From Flavobacterium dauae (GTDB lineage: Bacteria > Bacteroidota > Bacteroidia > Flavobacteriales > Flavobacteriaceae), in the NCBI RefSeq assembly GCF_004151275.2, contig NZ_CP130821.1, positions 1,674,001 through 1,738,000 of the forward strand: a DNA stretch of 64,000 nt. The letters are read 5' to 3'. The notes under the pieces are model-generated. The model worked only from the letters and a program-made list of their open reading frames with translations. It did not search any database and had not been told where the DNA came from. The position numbers and the translations under genes are program-made. This document shows, piece after piece, positions 28,588 to 37,603 of this stretch. Each line of letters starts with the position of its first letter. The first letter of the stretch is position 1.

Positions 28588-29649
28588 TTAATTAAAAATA
28601 ATACCCGAACAATGATTTTTTGATGCACCTGTAACACTGCTTAACACATTGTCTGTATTTGTAACACGCAACACACCCAGAAAAGCAAAAATTAATGCTT
28701 CTTTAAATTCTATTAATTCTTTAGATCCTAAAACAACGGTTGTATTTGGTACGTAAAATTTTAACCTGTTAATAAGGTGTTGATTAAATGCACCACCACC
28801 TGTTACCAATAATTTTGAATTTGATTTTTTTAAAACCGATGCTATTTGATACGCAATATGTTCTGTTACCGTTGCCAAATGATCTTGAGCTGATAATTGA
28901 TATTTTTCAATTAATGGCAGATAAACAGTGTTTACTTGTTCTATTCCTAATGATTTTGGGCCTTGCTGATTATAGAACGATAAATTATTCAATTTATTAA
29001 ACAAATCTTGATTTATAGTTCCTAATGCTGCGAAATTTCCGCTTTCATCAAAATCATTACCTAATTTTTTTGCGAAGTGATTCAATAACGTATTCACCGG
29101 ACAAATATCAAACGCAATTCTTTCTTTGTTTTCTTCAAAAGATATGTTAGAGAATCCACCTAAATTCAAGCAATAATCATAATCGGCAAAAAGCAAACGG
29201 TCTCCAATAGGAACCAACGGAGCTCCTTGTCCGCCCAAAGCAACATCTTGCACACGAAAATCGCACACAAAAGGCAGCGACAACATATCGGCAATTATAG
29301 GTAAATTACCTATTTGCAATGTAATTCCTTTTTCGGGCTGATGCAAAACTGTGTGTCCGTGCGAAGCAATAAAATCTAAATCAGTTAAATGATTTTCAAC
29401 TACAAAATTATTGAGTAATTCGCCCAAGAAATAAGTATATTCGATATTTAAAAGATGTAAATCAGATTCTGATAGACAAATGGCATTTTGCAATTTATCA
29501 TACCATTGATTGGTGTAAGGAACGGTTTTTCCTGAAATAAAATCAAAACTCCAAACACCGTTATTCTTTGTAAATTCTACAACGGCACAATCAATTCCGT
29601 CTAACGATGTACCCGACATCACGCCAAGTACCTTAAATTTTTTCATCAT
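28588..29649 (-). CDS. anmK: anhydro-N-acetylmuramic acid kinase
   Basis: The enzyme hydrolyses and phosphorylates 1,6-anhydro-MurNAc to MurNAc-6-phosphate in peptidoglycan recycling. The 353 residues fit the family. The N-terminal GVMSGTSLDGID (9-20), the middle ASHGHTVLHQP, DFRVQDVALGGQGAPLVP and the late VTGGGAFNQHLI are typical ATPase-fold motifs. No MurQ etherase gene is next to it. Two adjacent ATGs make the start uncertain by one residue. Confidence 0.96.
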   Translation of the reverse strand: MMKKFKVLGVMSGTSLDGIDCAVVEFTKNNGVWSFDFISGKTVPYTNQWYDKLQNAICLSESDLHLLNIEYTYFLGELLNNFVVENHLTDLDFIASHGHTVLHQPEKGITLQIGNLPIIADMLSLPFVCDFRVQDVALGGQGAPLVPIGDRLLFADYDYCLNLGGFSNISFEENKERIAFDICPVNTLLNHFAKKLGNDFDESGNFAALGTINQDLFNKLNNLSFYNQQGPKSLGIEQVNTVYLPLIEKYQLSAQDHLATVTEHIAYQIASVLKKSNSKLLVTGGGAFNQHLINRLKFYVPNTTVVLGSKELIEFKEALIFAFLGVLRVTNTDNVLSSVTGASKNHCSGIIFN

Positions 29650-29672
29650 ATAAAATTAAAAATAAATATATT

Positions 29673-29704
29673 TTTGAAAATTTAGCAATATTCAACTATA
29701 TTTG
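29673..29704 (+). promoter_or_regulatory. promoter of the acyl-CoA dehydrogenase gene
   Basis: TTTG (29673-29676), 20 bases, TATATTTG (29697-29704): a full consensus match, 39 bases before the ATG. Confidence 0.75.
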
Positions 29705-29743
29705 GGCTTTAAAATTAATGATTTTTAAATTATATTACATAGA

Positions 29744-30883
29744 ATGGATTTTAAATTAACTGAAGAGCAATTGATGATTCAACAAGCGGCTCGCGATTTC
29801 GCTCAAACTGAATTATTACCCGGAGTTATTGAACGTGATGAGCACTCTAAATTTCCTGCTGATGCAGTGAAAAAAATGGGTGAGCTTGGATTTTTAGGAA
29901 TGATGGTTGACCCAAAATACGGTGGCGCAGGTTTAGACAGCGTTTCTTATGTTTTGGCAATGGAAGAAATTGCTAAAGTTGACGCATCGGCTGCAGTTGT
30001 AATGTCTGTAAACAACTCGTTAGTTTGTGCGGGAATGGAAAAATACTGTTCAGAAGAACAAAAACAAAAATATTTGGTACCACTGGCATCAGGTGAAGTA
30101 ATCGGAGCATTCTGTTTATCGGAGCCAGAAGCAGGTTCTGACGCTACATCGCAAAAAACCACAGCTATTGATATGGGCGACTACTATTTATTGAACGGTA
30201 CAAAAAACTGGATCACAAACGGTAGCACGGCATCTACTTATTTAGTAATTGCACAAACCGATGTTGAAAAAGGACATAAAGGAATCAACGCTTTTATTGT
30301 TGAAAAAGGAATGCCAGGTTTTGAAATTGGTCCGAAAGAGAAAAAAATGGGAATCCGCGGAAGTGATACGCATTCTTTAATGTTTACCGATGTTAAAGTT
30401 CCTAAAGAAAACCGCATTGGCGAAGACGGATTTGGTTTTGCTTTTGCAATGAATGTTTTAAACGGCGGACGTATTGGTATTGCATCACAAGCATTAGGAA
30501 TTGCACAAGGAGCTTACGAATTGGCGTTGAAATATGCAAAAGAACGTAAAGCCTTTAAAACCGAAATTATTAACCACCAAGCTGTTGCTTTTAAATTAGC
30601 TGATATGGCGGTTAACATAACAGCAGCACGTATGTTGTGTCTGAAAGCCGCGGCAGAAAAAGACAATGGTGAAGATATTTCTATTTCTGGTGCAATGGCA
30701 AAATTGTTTGCATCGCAAACTGCTATGGACACAACCATTGAAGCGGTTCAAATTCACGGTGGTAACGGTTATGTGAGCGAATACCACGTAGAACGTATGA
30801 TGCGTGATGCAAAAATTACTCAAATTTATGAAGGTACATCTGAAATCCAAAAAATTGTAATTTCAAGAGGAATTGCTAAATAA
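29744..30883 (+). CDS. acyl-CoA dehydrogenase (short-chain/butyryl type)
   Basis: This flavoenzyme introduces a 2,3-double bond into acyl-CoA in beta-oxidation or branched amino acid breakdown. The 379 residues have the three-domain layout. GAFCLSEPEAGSDA (about 125-138) binds flavin and substrate. The C-terminal QIYEGTSEIQKIVISR holds the catalytic base E363, in the position used by short-chain/butyryl-CoA dehydrogenases. The exact chain length is not fixed. It has its own promoter and a terminator at 30905. No electron-transfer flavoprotein gene is in the window. Confidence 0.95.
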   Translation: MDFKLTEEQLMIQQAARDFAQTELLPGVIERDEHSKFPADAVKKMGELGFLGMMVDPKYGGAGLDSVSYVLAMEEIAKVDASAAVVMSVNNSLVCAGMEKYCSEEQKQKYLVPLASGEVIGAFCLSEPEAGSDATSQKTTAIDMGDYYLLNGTKNWITNGSTASTYLVIAQTDVEKGHKGINAFIVEKGMPGFEIGPKEKKMGIRGSDTHSLMFTDVKVPKENRIGEDGFGFAFAMNVLNGGRIGIASQALGIAQGAYELALKYAKERKAFKTEIINHQAVAFKLADMAVNITAARMLCLKAAAEKDNGEDISISGAMAKLFASQTAMDTTIEAVQIHGGNGYVSEYHVERMMRDAKITQIYEGTSEIQKIVISRGIAK

Positions 30884-30904
30884 ATGTAATTTTAAAATAT
30901 CTGT

Positions 30905-30936
30905 AAAAAAGACTGTCTTTTTAGATAGTCTTTTTT
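30905..30936 (+). terminator. terminator of the acyl-CoA dehydrogenase gene
   Basis: AAAAAAGACTGTCT with loop TTTT and AGATAGTCTTTTTT: a 14-bp stem with one G-U pair, 22 bases after the stop. Confidence 0.8.
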
Positions 30937-30957
30937 ATTTTAGATAAAAAATTGAAC

Positions 30958-33414
30958 ATGAAGACCGATCAAAACCTTAAAATAAAACTAACCTTAGGCT
31001 ATATAGGGCTAATAGCCATTTTTTCGTTATCAATTTTCTATATACTGCAAGAAGTTAAAAGCTTAAATGTTTCTAAAGAAGATATTTTAACCGAAAACAC
31101 AAAAGTAATTCAACTTAGTGCCATTGTAAGTGATTTATATGCTACTGAAAACATTGGCAGATTGGCACTGCTTTCTTACAACAAATCTGATGCAAAGGAA
31201 TACCACAACCTGTCAGATTCTTTGATTAAAAAGATTGAATCATTCAAAGAGAATGAATTAGATCAAGATGGTTATCTAAAAAATAAATTAGACACAATTA
31301 TTGACTTAATCAATTTAAAAACATTGACGTTTGATCAGGTTTTAGATGTACAATCTAACTACGCACAATTTAATTTGTACGAAAATACAAAATCAGAAAT
31401 CAAGGAAATTCAATCAAACGTACAAGAAAATACTGTTGAAATAGATACCGTAGCAGATAAATTAAAATGGTACGAGAAATTGACTACAAACAGAGAAAAG
31501 CAACAACAAGAACGTTTGCAAAAAGAAAATCAAAAAGTAGTTGCCCAACAAAAAAAATATTTAGATAGTTTAAACAAAGCTACCGAAACGGTTTTATTAA
31601 ACGCACGTAACACCCAAAGCAAATTATTAAGAAATTCTTATGCAAAAGAAAAATTACTTATAAAACGCAACCAAACCCTTACCAATGAATTACGTGAGAT
31701 TTTAATAGAGGTTGAAAGAATTATTCTTAAAAACGCTGCTTTAAAACACGAAAAATCTAAAGGAAAAATAGATGATGTAAGTCAAAACATTGCAAATATT
31801 GGTATAATCATAGCAATTATTGCCTTAATTTTTGGTTTTATAATTTTAAGAGATTTGAACAAATCGGTACGAAATAAACGCAAATTAGAAAAATTAAACA
31901 ATGATATGGAAGATTTAATCAAGCAAAAAAGCTTTTTTATGGCAACCATTTCGCACGATATGGTTTCGCCAATTAATTCATTAATGGGTTTTTCTTCGTT
32001 ACTGCAAAATTTACTAAAAACAGCAAAACAAAAAGAATTTTTAAAGCATATTGTACATTCAACCCAATATATCAAAAAAATGGTTGATGATTTATCGCTT
32101 TTTTCAAATCTTGAATACAATAAAATAAAAATCAAAAAAGGAAAATTCAATTTTAACGATTTGCTCGAAAATATCCTTATCAATCTAAAAAATAGTGCCG
32201 AAAGAAAAAATATTGATTTAATTTTTACTGTAGATCCCAAATTAAATTCAAACTTTAATTCTGATGCGTACAGAATTCAACAGATTTTAACGAACGTAAT
32301 TTCAAATGCCATAAAATTCACACATAAAGGTAGTGTTACAGTTAATGCCAAATTAGAAAACAATCAGGCAAAAATCACAGTAATTGATACCGGAATTGGA
32401 ATCAAAATAGACGATAAAGACACGCTCTTTGCAGAATTTGTTCAGGTACACAATGATAATGAAGGAAATTATGGCGGTTCGGGTTTAGGTTTAAACATCA
32501 CCAAACGATTAATTAATTTGTTAAAGGGATCTATTTCATTTGACAGCGAATTTGGCAAAGGAACCTCTTTTTATATAACCATACCTTTAACTGTTTTTAA
32601 AGAAAGTACAAATAAAGAGCAAGTTACAAACTATGCCTATGATAACGCCCGAAAATTACAAAACAAAAACATTTTGGTTATAGACGACGACATTTTACAA
32701 CTAAAATTAATTAAGGAAATTTTAGGCAATAAAGTAAAAAAACTAACCACTATTGAAAACGGAAACCGTGTAAAAGAAATTTTGCAACAAGAACAATATA
32801 ACTTAATTATTACCGATATGCAGATGCCTTTTTACAGTGGTACTAAAGTAATTAAAGATATTCGGTCGTTAGAAAATTATAAAGACACTCCGGTAATTGC
32901 CTTAACCGGAAAGATTGATTTTGACGAATATGAATACAAAAATTTGGGTTTTAACTTTTATATGAAAAAGCCCATAAATATTAATACCCTATATAACAAT
33001 ATTTATAAACTTTTACGCATTAAAACCCCTGATAAGCCTTTTGTTTTGGCAGAAAAAAATAGTTTGATACAATTAAAGCACACCCATTTTGATTTAACCG
33101 ATTTATTTGATTTGTTAGAAAATGACAAAGAAGCCGTAAAACAAATTTTAGACACCTTTTTTACAAGTGCCAAGACTGATATTGAACAATTACAAAATGC
33201 CTTAAAAAACAATGATATTGGACAGATAAAACAAACCGCACATAAAATGTTACCTATGTTCCGTCAGTTACAAATTAAGCAAATTGTAGAAAAATTGGTT
33301 CTTTTAGAACAAAACGTTGAAAAGCTTTCAACCACCGAAATAAAACAAATCATTAATTTTATTGCTGACAGCACACTTGTAATCATTAAAGATATACAAA
33401 AAATAATTACATAA
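30958..33414 (+). CDS. hybrid sensor histidine kinase with receiver and Hpt domains
   Basis: The protein has 818 residues from ATG 30958; a TTG two codons earlier is less likely. Membrane helix 1 (about 11-32) and helix 2 (about 282-302) enclose a long helical, coiled-coil-rich periplasmic sensor. The HisKA box ISHDMVSPINS carries H333, followed by an HATPase domain (NVISNAIKFTHKG, DTGIGI, GGSGLGL). A receiver domain has phospho-acceptor D620 in IITDMQMP, and a C-terminal Hpt domain has H762 in QTAHKMLP. A full phosphorelay is thus in one chain. There is no DNA-binding partner adjacent, so the output is unknown. Confidence 0.95.
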   Translation: MKTDQNLKIKLTLGYIGLIAIFSLSIFYILQEVKSLNVSKEDILTENTKVIQLSAIVSDLYATENIGRLALLSYNKSDAKEYHNLSDSLIKKIESFKENELDQDGYLKNKLDTIIDLINLKTLTFDQVLDVQSNYAQFNLYENTKSEIKEIQSNVQENTVEIDTVADKLKWYEKLTTNREKQQQERLQKENQKVVAQQKKYLDSLNKATETVLLNARNTQSKLLRNSYAKEKLLIKRNQTLTNELREILIEVERIILKNAALKHEKSKGKIDDVSQNIANIGIIIAIIALIFGFIILRDLNKSVRNKRKLEKLNNDMEDLIKQKSFFMATISHDMVSPINSLMGFSSLLQNLLKTAKQKEFLKHIVHSTQYIKKMVDDLSLFSNLEYNKIKIKKGKFNFNDLLENILINLKNSAERKNIDLIFTVDPKLNSNFNSDAYRIQQILTNVISNAIKFTHKGSVTVNAKLENNQAKITVIDTGIGIKIDDKDTLFAEFVQVHNDNEGNYGGSGLGLNITKRLINLLKGSISFDSEFGKGTSFYITIPLTVFKESTNKEQVTNYAYDNARKLQNKNILVIDDDILQLKLIKEILGNKVKKLTTIENGNRVKEILQQEQYNLIITDMQMPFYSGTKVIKDIRSLENYKDTPVIALTGKIDFDEYEYKNLGFNFYMKKPININTLYNNIYKLLRIKTPDKPFVLAEKNSLIQLKHTHFDLTDLFDLLENDKEAVKQILDTFFTSAKTDIEQLQNALKNNDIGQIKQTAHKMLPMFRQLQIKQIVEKLVLLEQNVEKLSTTEIKQIINFIADSTLVIIKDIQKIIT

Positions 33415-33422
33415 GTAATTAC

Positions 33423-33430
33423 TATTTTTG
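33423..33430 (+). promoter_or_regulatory. promoter -7 element for the MFS gene
   Basis: TATTTTTG lies 26 bases before the ATG, just after the kinase stop. No matching -33 TTG is seen. Confidence 0.4.
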
Positions 33431-33456
33431 CAACAAATACAAAACACTTATTCTTT

Positions 33457-34677
33457 ATGGACAATAACTGGAAAAGGAAGTTTACCATTTTATGGACGGG
33501 GCAATTTATATCTTTAATTAGTAGTTCGGCAGTAAATTTTGCCATCATTATCTGGTTAAGTTTAAAAACCGGATCGGCAGAAGTTTTAGCTTTTTCTGCA
33601 ATAGCCGCACTTTTACCACAAGCTTTAATTGGGCCATTTGCGGGAGTTTATATCGACCGGTGGAACAGAAAAAAAACAATGATTTTTGCCGATGGATTTG
33701 TTGCCTTATGTACATTATTTATGTCGGTAAGTTTTTATTTTGGTTATGAAAGTTTGCTTTTAATATATGTTATGCTGGCGTTAAGATCCGTGGGTTCCGC
33801 CTTCCATATGCCGGCAATGCAAGCTTCTATTCCGCTATTGGCACCACAATCAGAATTACTGCGAATAGCCGGTATCAATCAAATTATTCAATCGGTTTCC
33901 GGAATAGCCGGACCTGCTTTAGGAGCTTTTGCAATAGGAATGTTATCTATAGGAAATGTTTTGTTGTTAGATATACTGGGAGCTGCATTTGCAATTATTT
34001 CGCTTTTGTTTATTCATATTCCCAACCCAAAACCAGAAGAAAAAGCATCGGGTTTTACACATATATGGAACGATATGAAAACCGCTTTCAGAGAAATTTC
34101 GTTAAATAAAGGGTTGTCTTTCCTCTTTTTATATTCAGTTATCGGCCTGTTTTGTATAATGCCTGTGGCGGTTCTTTTCCCGTTATTAACAATTAATCAT
34201 TTTAAAGGCGATAAATTTGAAATCAGCGTCATTGAAATTATTTGGGGCGTTGGCATGTTAATTGGCGGTGGTTTATTAGGCATTTGGAAAACCAAAATCA
34301 ATAAAGTAATCATTATTAATTTAATGCACATTGTTATTGGATTGACTTTTGCGTGGTCGGGATGGCTTTCATACAATCAATTTACGTTTTTTGTTGTTTT
34401 AACAGCAATTGGCGGAATTTCAGCATCACTTTACAACGCAAGTTTTACAACAATTATTCAGGAAGAAATAAAACCAAATATGCTAGGACGGGTTTTCTCG
34501 TTGTATTACAGTTTTTCTGTTCTTCCGTCAATAATTGGTTTGCTTTTCACAGGCTTTATTGCTGATTTTATAGGGATAAATTACACCTTTATTATTCTTG
34601 GGTTGGTTATCATTATAATAGGAATTTGTTCTTTTTTAACCCCTGCTTTAATGAACTTGCAAAAAAACAGAAATTAA
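33457..34677 (+). CDS. MFS transporter (EntS/multidrug-like)
   Basis: The protein has 406 residues with twelve predicted membrane segments. The loop motif YIDRWNRKKTMIFAD (about 65-79) is the MFS motif A variant typical of EntS-like exporters, and SVSGIAGPALGAFAIG (about 147-162) forms the motif C region. It is probably a drug or metabolite efflux pump in the inner membrane; no substrate is evident. It begins 42 bases after the kinase stop with its own -7 element, so co-regulation with the kinase is possible but unproven. Confidence 0.9.
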   Translation: MDNNWKRKFTILWTGQFISLISSSAVNFAIIIWLSLKTGSAEVLAFSAIAALLPQALIGPFAGVYIDRWNRKKTMIFADGFVALCTLFMSVSFYFGYESLLLIYVMLALRSVGSAFHMPAMQASIPLLAPQSELLRIAGINQIIQSVSGIAGPALGAFAIGMLSIGNVLLLDILGAAFAIISLLFIHIPNPKPEEKASGFTHIWNDMKTAFREISLNKGLSFLFLYSVIGLFCIMPVAVLFPLLTINHFKGDKFEISVIEIIWGVGMLIGGGLLGIWKTKINKVIIINLMHIVIGLTFAWSGWLSYNQFTFFVVLTAIGGISASLYNASFTTIIQEEIKPNMLGRVFSLYYSFSVLPSIIGLLFTGFIADFIGINYTFIILGLVIIIIGICSFLTPALMNLQKNRN

Positions 34678-34701
34678 CAACCGCTATTTTTAAATTATAA
34701 T

Positions 34702-34709
34702 TACATTTG
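34702..34709 (+). promoter_or_regulatory. promoter -7 element for the 38-residue ORF
   Basis: TACATTTG, an exact TAnnTTTG match, is 20 bases before the ATG at 34730. No -33 TTG is visible. Confidence 0.45.
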
Positions 34710-34729
34710 CTTATCAAATTTTGTTTATT

Positions 34730-34846
34730 ATGCAATATGTATATTTGGCAATGGCAGCCATTGTTTTGGTTTTATTTGGTTATAAAAAACTAACCTCTGC
34801 AAAAAAAACCGATGAATATTTACCAAAAAACAATAAAAAAAATTAA
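34730..34846 (+). CDS. small single-pass membrane protein (38 residues)
   Basis: A short frame encodes MQYVYLAMAAIVLVLFGYKK followed by a Lys/Asn-rich polar tail. The helix (about residues 3-18) with a positive C-terminal side would place the tail in the cytoplasm. It has a -7 element before it and an intrinsic terminator overlapping its stop, as expected for a real gene. The preceding MFS gene ends 52 bases earlier. No family is recognised. Bacterial microproteins of this shape often modulate membrane complexes, but the role here is unknown. Confidence 0.6.
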   Translation: MQYVYLAMAAIVLVLFGYKKLTSAKKTDEYLPKNNKKN

Positions 34847-34870
34847 GCTGTTGTTATTAACAGCTTTTTT
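34845..34870 (+). terminator. terminator after the 38-residue ORF
   Basis: AAGCTGTT, 6-base loop, AACAGCTT then TTTT. The stem begins within the stop codon. It lies between convergent genes. Confidence 0.75.
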
Positions 34871-34883
34871 ATTAGAAAGAAAA

Positions 34884-35699
34884 TTAATAATCAAACGGAA
34901 ACTGTCGTTCTTTATTCAATTTTTTATCATTTTCTATAATATCTGCCGGAATAACTTTTAAGAATGATATATGTTGCTCAATGGCATATTCTATTTTTTC
35001 TACAATTTCGTCAATACTTTCGTTTTCATAATCAATTTGTAAAGGTTCTTTAATGGTAAACGTTTGTAAAATACCTTTCTTTTTTAACCACAATCCTTTT
35101 TTATCAAACGACCGGCGAAAACCATCAATAACAATGGGTACAACAATGGGTTTATAATCTTTTATGATATGCGCTGTTCCTTTACGTACAGGCTTGAATG
35201 ATTTGGTGGTTCCTTGAGGAAATGTAATTACCCAACCATCGTACAATGCACGTTTTATATTTTGTGTATCGGTAGGGTTAACAGCCTTTTTCTCGGTAAT
35301 ATCTTTGCCTTTTTCTCTCCAGGTTCGTTCCACAGTAATTGCGCCGGTATAGCCCATTATTCTTGGCAATATCCCCGATTTCATAGTTTCTTTGGCACTT
35401 ACATAATAGATATTCAGCTTAGGATTCCATATGTAAAATACGTTTTTTATGCTGTCAACCCTACCTTTTAAACTGGCATTAAATACGTGGAACATTGCCA
35501 CTACATCTGCAAAATACGTTTGATGATTTGATATAAAAAGTACATTTGTATTGGGCAGGTCTTTTATTATTTCAGATCCTTCTATAACCAATTCATTAAA
35601 GCCGCGATAGCGTCTATGTGTTAAAAAACCAAAGATTCTGATTAACCACTTTTTGATAAATATTATATGTCCGAACGGATCTTTTTTAAACAAGCTCAT
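34884..35699 (-). CDS. lysophospholipid acyltransferase family protein (PlsC-like)
   Basis: The protein has 271 residues. The acyltransferase box is SNHQTYFAD: H59 and D65, five residues apart where PlsC proteins usually have four. TFPQGTTKSF (about 165-174) matches the block III glycerol-phosphate-binding motif. One weak hydrophobic helix near residues 12-27 suggests membrane association. Such enzymes acylate lysophosphatidic acid or related lipids; the exact acceptor is unknown. It is a single gene with TATCTTTG at 35717-35724 before it. Confidence 0.85.
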   Translation of the reverse strand: MSLFKKDPFGHIIFIKKWLIRIFGFLTHRRYRGFNELVIEGSEIIKDLPNTNVLFISNHQTYFADVVAMFHVFNASLKGRVDSIKNVFYIWNPKLNIYYVSAKETMKSGILPRIMGYTGAITVERTWREKGKDITEKKAVNPTDTQNIKRALYDGWVITFPQGTTKSFKPVRKGTAHIIKDYKPIVVPIVIDGFRRSFDKKGLWLKKKGILQTFTIKEPLQIDYENESIDEIVEKIEYAIEQHISFLKVIPADIIENDKKLNKERQFPFDY

Positions 35700-35716
35700 A
35701 TTTTCATTTGAAATAA

Positions 35717-35724
35717 CAAAGATA
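35717..35724 (-). promoter_or_regulatory. promoter -7 element of the acyltransferase gene
   Basis: The minus strand reads TATCTTTG 18 bases before the start codon. A -33 TTG is not seen. Confidence 0.4.
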
Positions 35725-35779
35725 CATTTTAAACATTATAGATTTTTGGTTTTTAACAAACCCGAAAATGAATAAATCA

Positions 35780-36418
35780 TTAACAACAAAGCATTTTGAT
35801 AATACTTTCAATCTCTTTTGCTTTATTAACGGTCATAAAATGTCCGCCATTTTTAATAGTGTAATCAACTTTTAAATATTTTGAAGGCAAAATACGGTCG
35901 TTTGTGCCATGAATGTGAATACAGTTTTGCGGTACAGCTATATTTTTCCAATTAACAATCTGGTTAATCGCCCATTTTAAAAATTTAGGATCGGTATCTT
36001 TTATGATATTTTTTAAAAGCTGTTTTTCAAGTGGAGTAACTGCCCCGAAAAGCCAGTTTGTACTAAAATTTGTTGTTTTTAGTAATAAAGAAGGAACTAA
36101 ATGATTTAGTCTTAATCTTCCTGCAAGCAAAAACCATTTAGGCAATTCGTTTTTATTTTTGGCCGATGCAATTAAAATAACCCTTTTAGTTTGAATGATT
36201 TTAGAAACTTCAACAGCTAACATTCCTCCAAAAGATAATCCTATTAAAATACAGTCTTTTTCAAAATCTTTTGAAATTCGTTGTGCATAACTTTCTAATG
36301 ATTCATCTTTTAACGGATTGATCCAATCAACAAAAACAGCATTTAAATCTGAAAAATCAATGTTATCAAACACTCTTTTATCAACTCCTAACCCACTAAA
36401 AATATAAATTTTATTCAT
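35780..36418 (-). CDS. alpha/beta hydrolase
   Basis: The protein has 212 residues from ATG 36418 (MNKIYIFSGLGVD); the frame continues 10 codons upstream without family support. The nucleophile elbow is GLSFGG with S62. HGTNDRILP supplies the acid residue and NGGHF the histidine, completing a likely catalytic triad. The substrate is unknown. It follows the Nudix gene by 19 bases and is probably co-transcribed. Confidence 0.85.
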   Translation of the reverse strand: MNKIYIFSGLGVDKRVFDNIDFSDLNAVFVDWINPLKDESLESYAQRISKDFEKDCILIGLSFGGMLAVEVSKIIQTKRVILIASAKNKNELPKWFLLAGRLRLNHLVPSLLLKTTNFSTNWLFGAVTPLEKQLLKNIIKDTDPKFLKWAINQIVNWKNIAVPQNCIHIHGTNDRILPSKYLKVDYTIKNGGHFMTVNKAKEIESIIKMLCC

Positions 36419-36437
36419 TTTAAATCTAACATAAAAA

Positions 36438-37076
36438 TCAATAAACACTTTTCAATGTTTCTTTAATTTCACTTAAAATCATTGCTGTTGCCCCCCAAAC
36501 AATATGGTTTTCAATTACAAACGCCGGCACTAAAATATCTGTTGCATAAGAAGTTGACATTTTTACATTTTGCACCAAAGCATCGTTTAACAGATCGGTA
36601 ACAGGCAATTCAATAACTGCACTAACTTCGGTTGGTTGTAAAATAAATTTGGGTGTTTGGGTGGCAATTCCCATAAAAGATGAAACCATAAAATTACTTG
36701 GCGGAATATACAAATCACTCCATTGCTTAACAATTTTAATTTCTAACGGACTAATTCCTACTTCTTCATTTGCCTCTCGTAATGCGGTTTCTTGCAAACT
36801 TAAATCTTCCAATTCTTTCTTGCCGCCAGGAAAGGCAATTTGAGAAGAATGTACACCAGGATATGACGACCGAACAATTAATAACAAATGAGCCTTGTTA
36901 TTTTTTGGATAAAACAAGCTTAAAACCGCCGACGCTTTAGGATTATGTACAGAATAATCGTACTTTTGAAGGTATTGAATACGTTCAAGCGGTGCCATTT
37001 TTAAATGAGCATCTGATGCGAATAATGGCTGTTTAGCTACCAATTCAATTTTATTTAAAAACTGTTCAAAATACAT
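36438..37076 (-). CDS. Nudix CoA pyrophosphatase-like hydrolase
   Basis: The protein has 212 residues from ATG 37076 (MYFEQFLNKI); ten upstream codons are open but lack family support. The Nudix box GGKKELEDLSLQETALREANEEVG fits GX5EX7REUXEEXG. The preceding HSSQIAFPGG is the UPF0035 signature of CoA-type Nudix enzymes, which cleave CoA or acyl-CoA to phosphopantetheine and 3-prime,5-prime-ADP. The start lies just 29 bases from the divergent DUF4268 gene. Confidence 0.92.
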   Translation of the reverse strand: MYFEQFLNKIELVAKQPLFASDAHLKMAPLERIQYLQKYDYSVHNPKASAVLSLFYPKNNKAHLLLIVRSSYPGVHSSQIAFPGGKKELEDLSLQETALREANEEVGISPLEIKIVKQWSDLYIPPSNFMVSSFMGIATQTPKFILQPTEVSAVIELPVTDLLNDALVQNVKMSTSYATDILVPAFVIENHIVWGATAMILSEIKETLKSVY

Positions 37077-37105
37077 AACCTTAAAAATATATTTAAAGAT
37101 AAACA

Positions 37106-37552
37106 ATGTTTAGTAAAGAAGAAGCACTGCAAATAAAAAAAGATTTCTGGACGGGTTTTGCCAATGCGTATCCGCAAAAATGGTTGCTGCATAACACAAA
37201 AATTAAAGATGTTGCCTTTAAATTTTATGTAGATAACAAAACCGCACAGGTTGCCTTGGAAATTGAACCAAAAGACGAAGAAAAACGTAAGATTTATTAC
37301 GAAAAAATAGAATCGTTAAAAACCATTTTGTTGGAAGAATTTTTAAGTGACGTTATTTTTGAACGAAACTATTATTTGCCCAACGGAAAATTAATCAGTA
37401 GAATTTGGATTGATATTGATAAAAAAGTAAGCGTGAACAATAAAGCATCGTGGCAAGAGATTTATGATTTCTTCGCCAATAAAATGATCCCGTTTGAATT
37501 GTTTTTCTATGAATACGAAGATTATATCAAAGATTTAGAAATTAATACCTAA
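37106..37552 (+). CDS. DUF4268 domain protein
   Basis: The protein has 148 residues and no signal peptide. FWTGFANAYPQKWLLHNTKI (about 14-33), LEIEPKDEEKRKIYYEKI and the LPNGKLISRIWIDID segment are typical of DUF4268, a domain whose function is unproven and which also occurs at the C-terminus of some nuclease-like proteins. It is divergent from the Nudix gene with only 29 bases between the start codons, so the promoters must overlap. Confidence 0.9.
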   Translation: MFSKEEALQIKKDFWTGFANAYPQKWLLHNTKIKDVAFKFYVDNKTAQVALEIEPKDEEKRKIYYEKIESLKTILLEEFLSDVIFERNYYLPNGKLISRIWIDIDKKVSVNNKASWQEIYDFFANKMIPFELFFYEYEDYIKDLEINT

Positions 37553-37603
37553 TCGTTTTCATATTTAAAAACTTTTAGTACTTTAATGCTTTAAAATAAA
37601 GCC

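Noticed and set aside
30514..30850. Two frames of 74 and 84 codons opposite the acyl-CoA dehydrogenase gene
   Set aside because: They are shadows of a well-supported gene with no start context or family match.
31782..32240. A 152-codon frame opposite the histidine kinase gene
   Set aside because: It is antisense to the second membrane helix and kinase domain, and its hydrophobic stretches mirror AT-rich codons.
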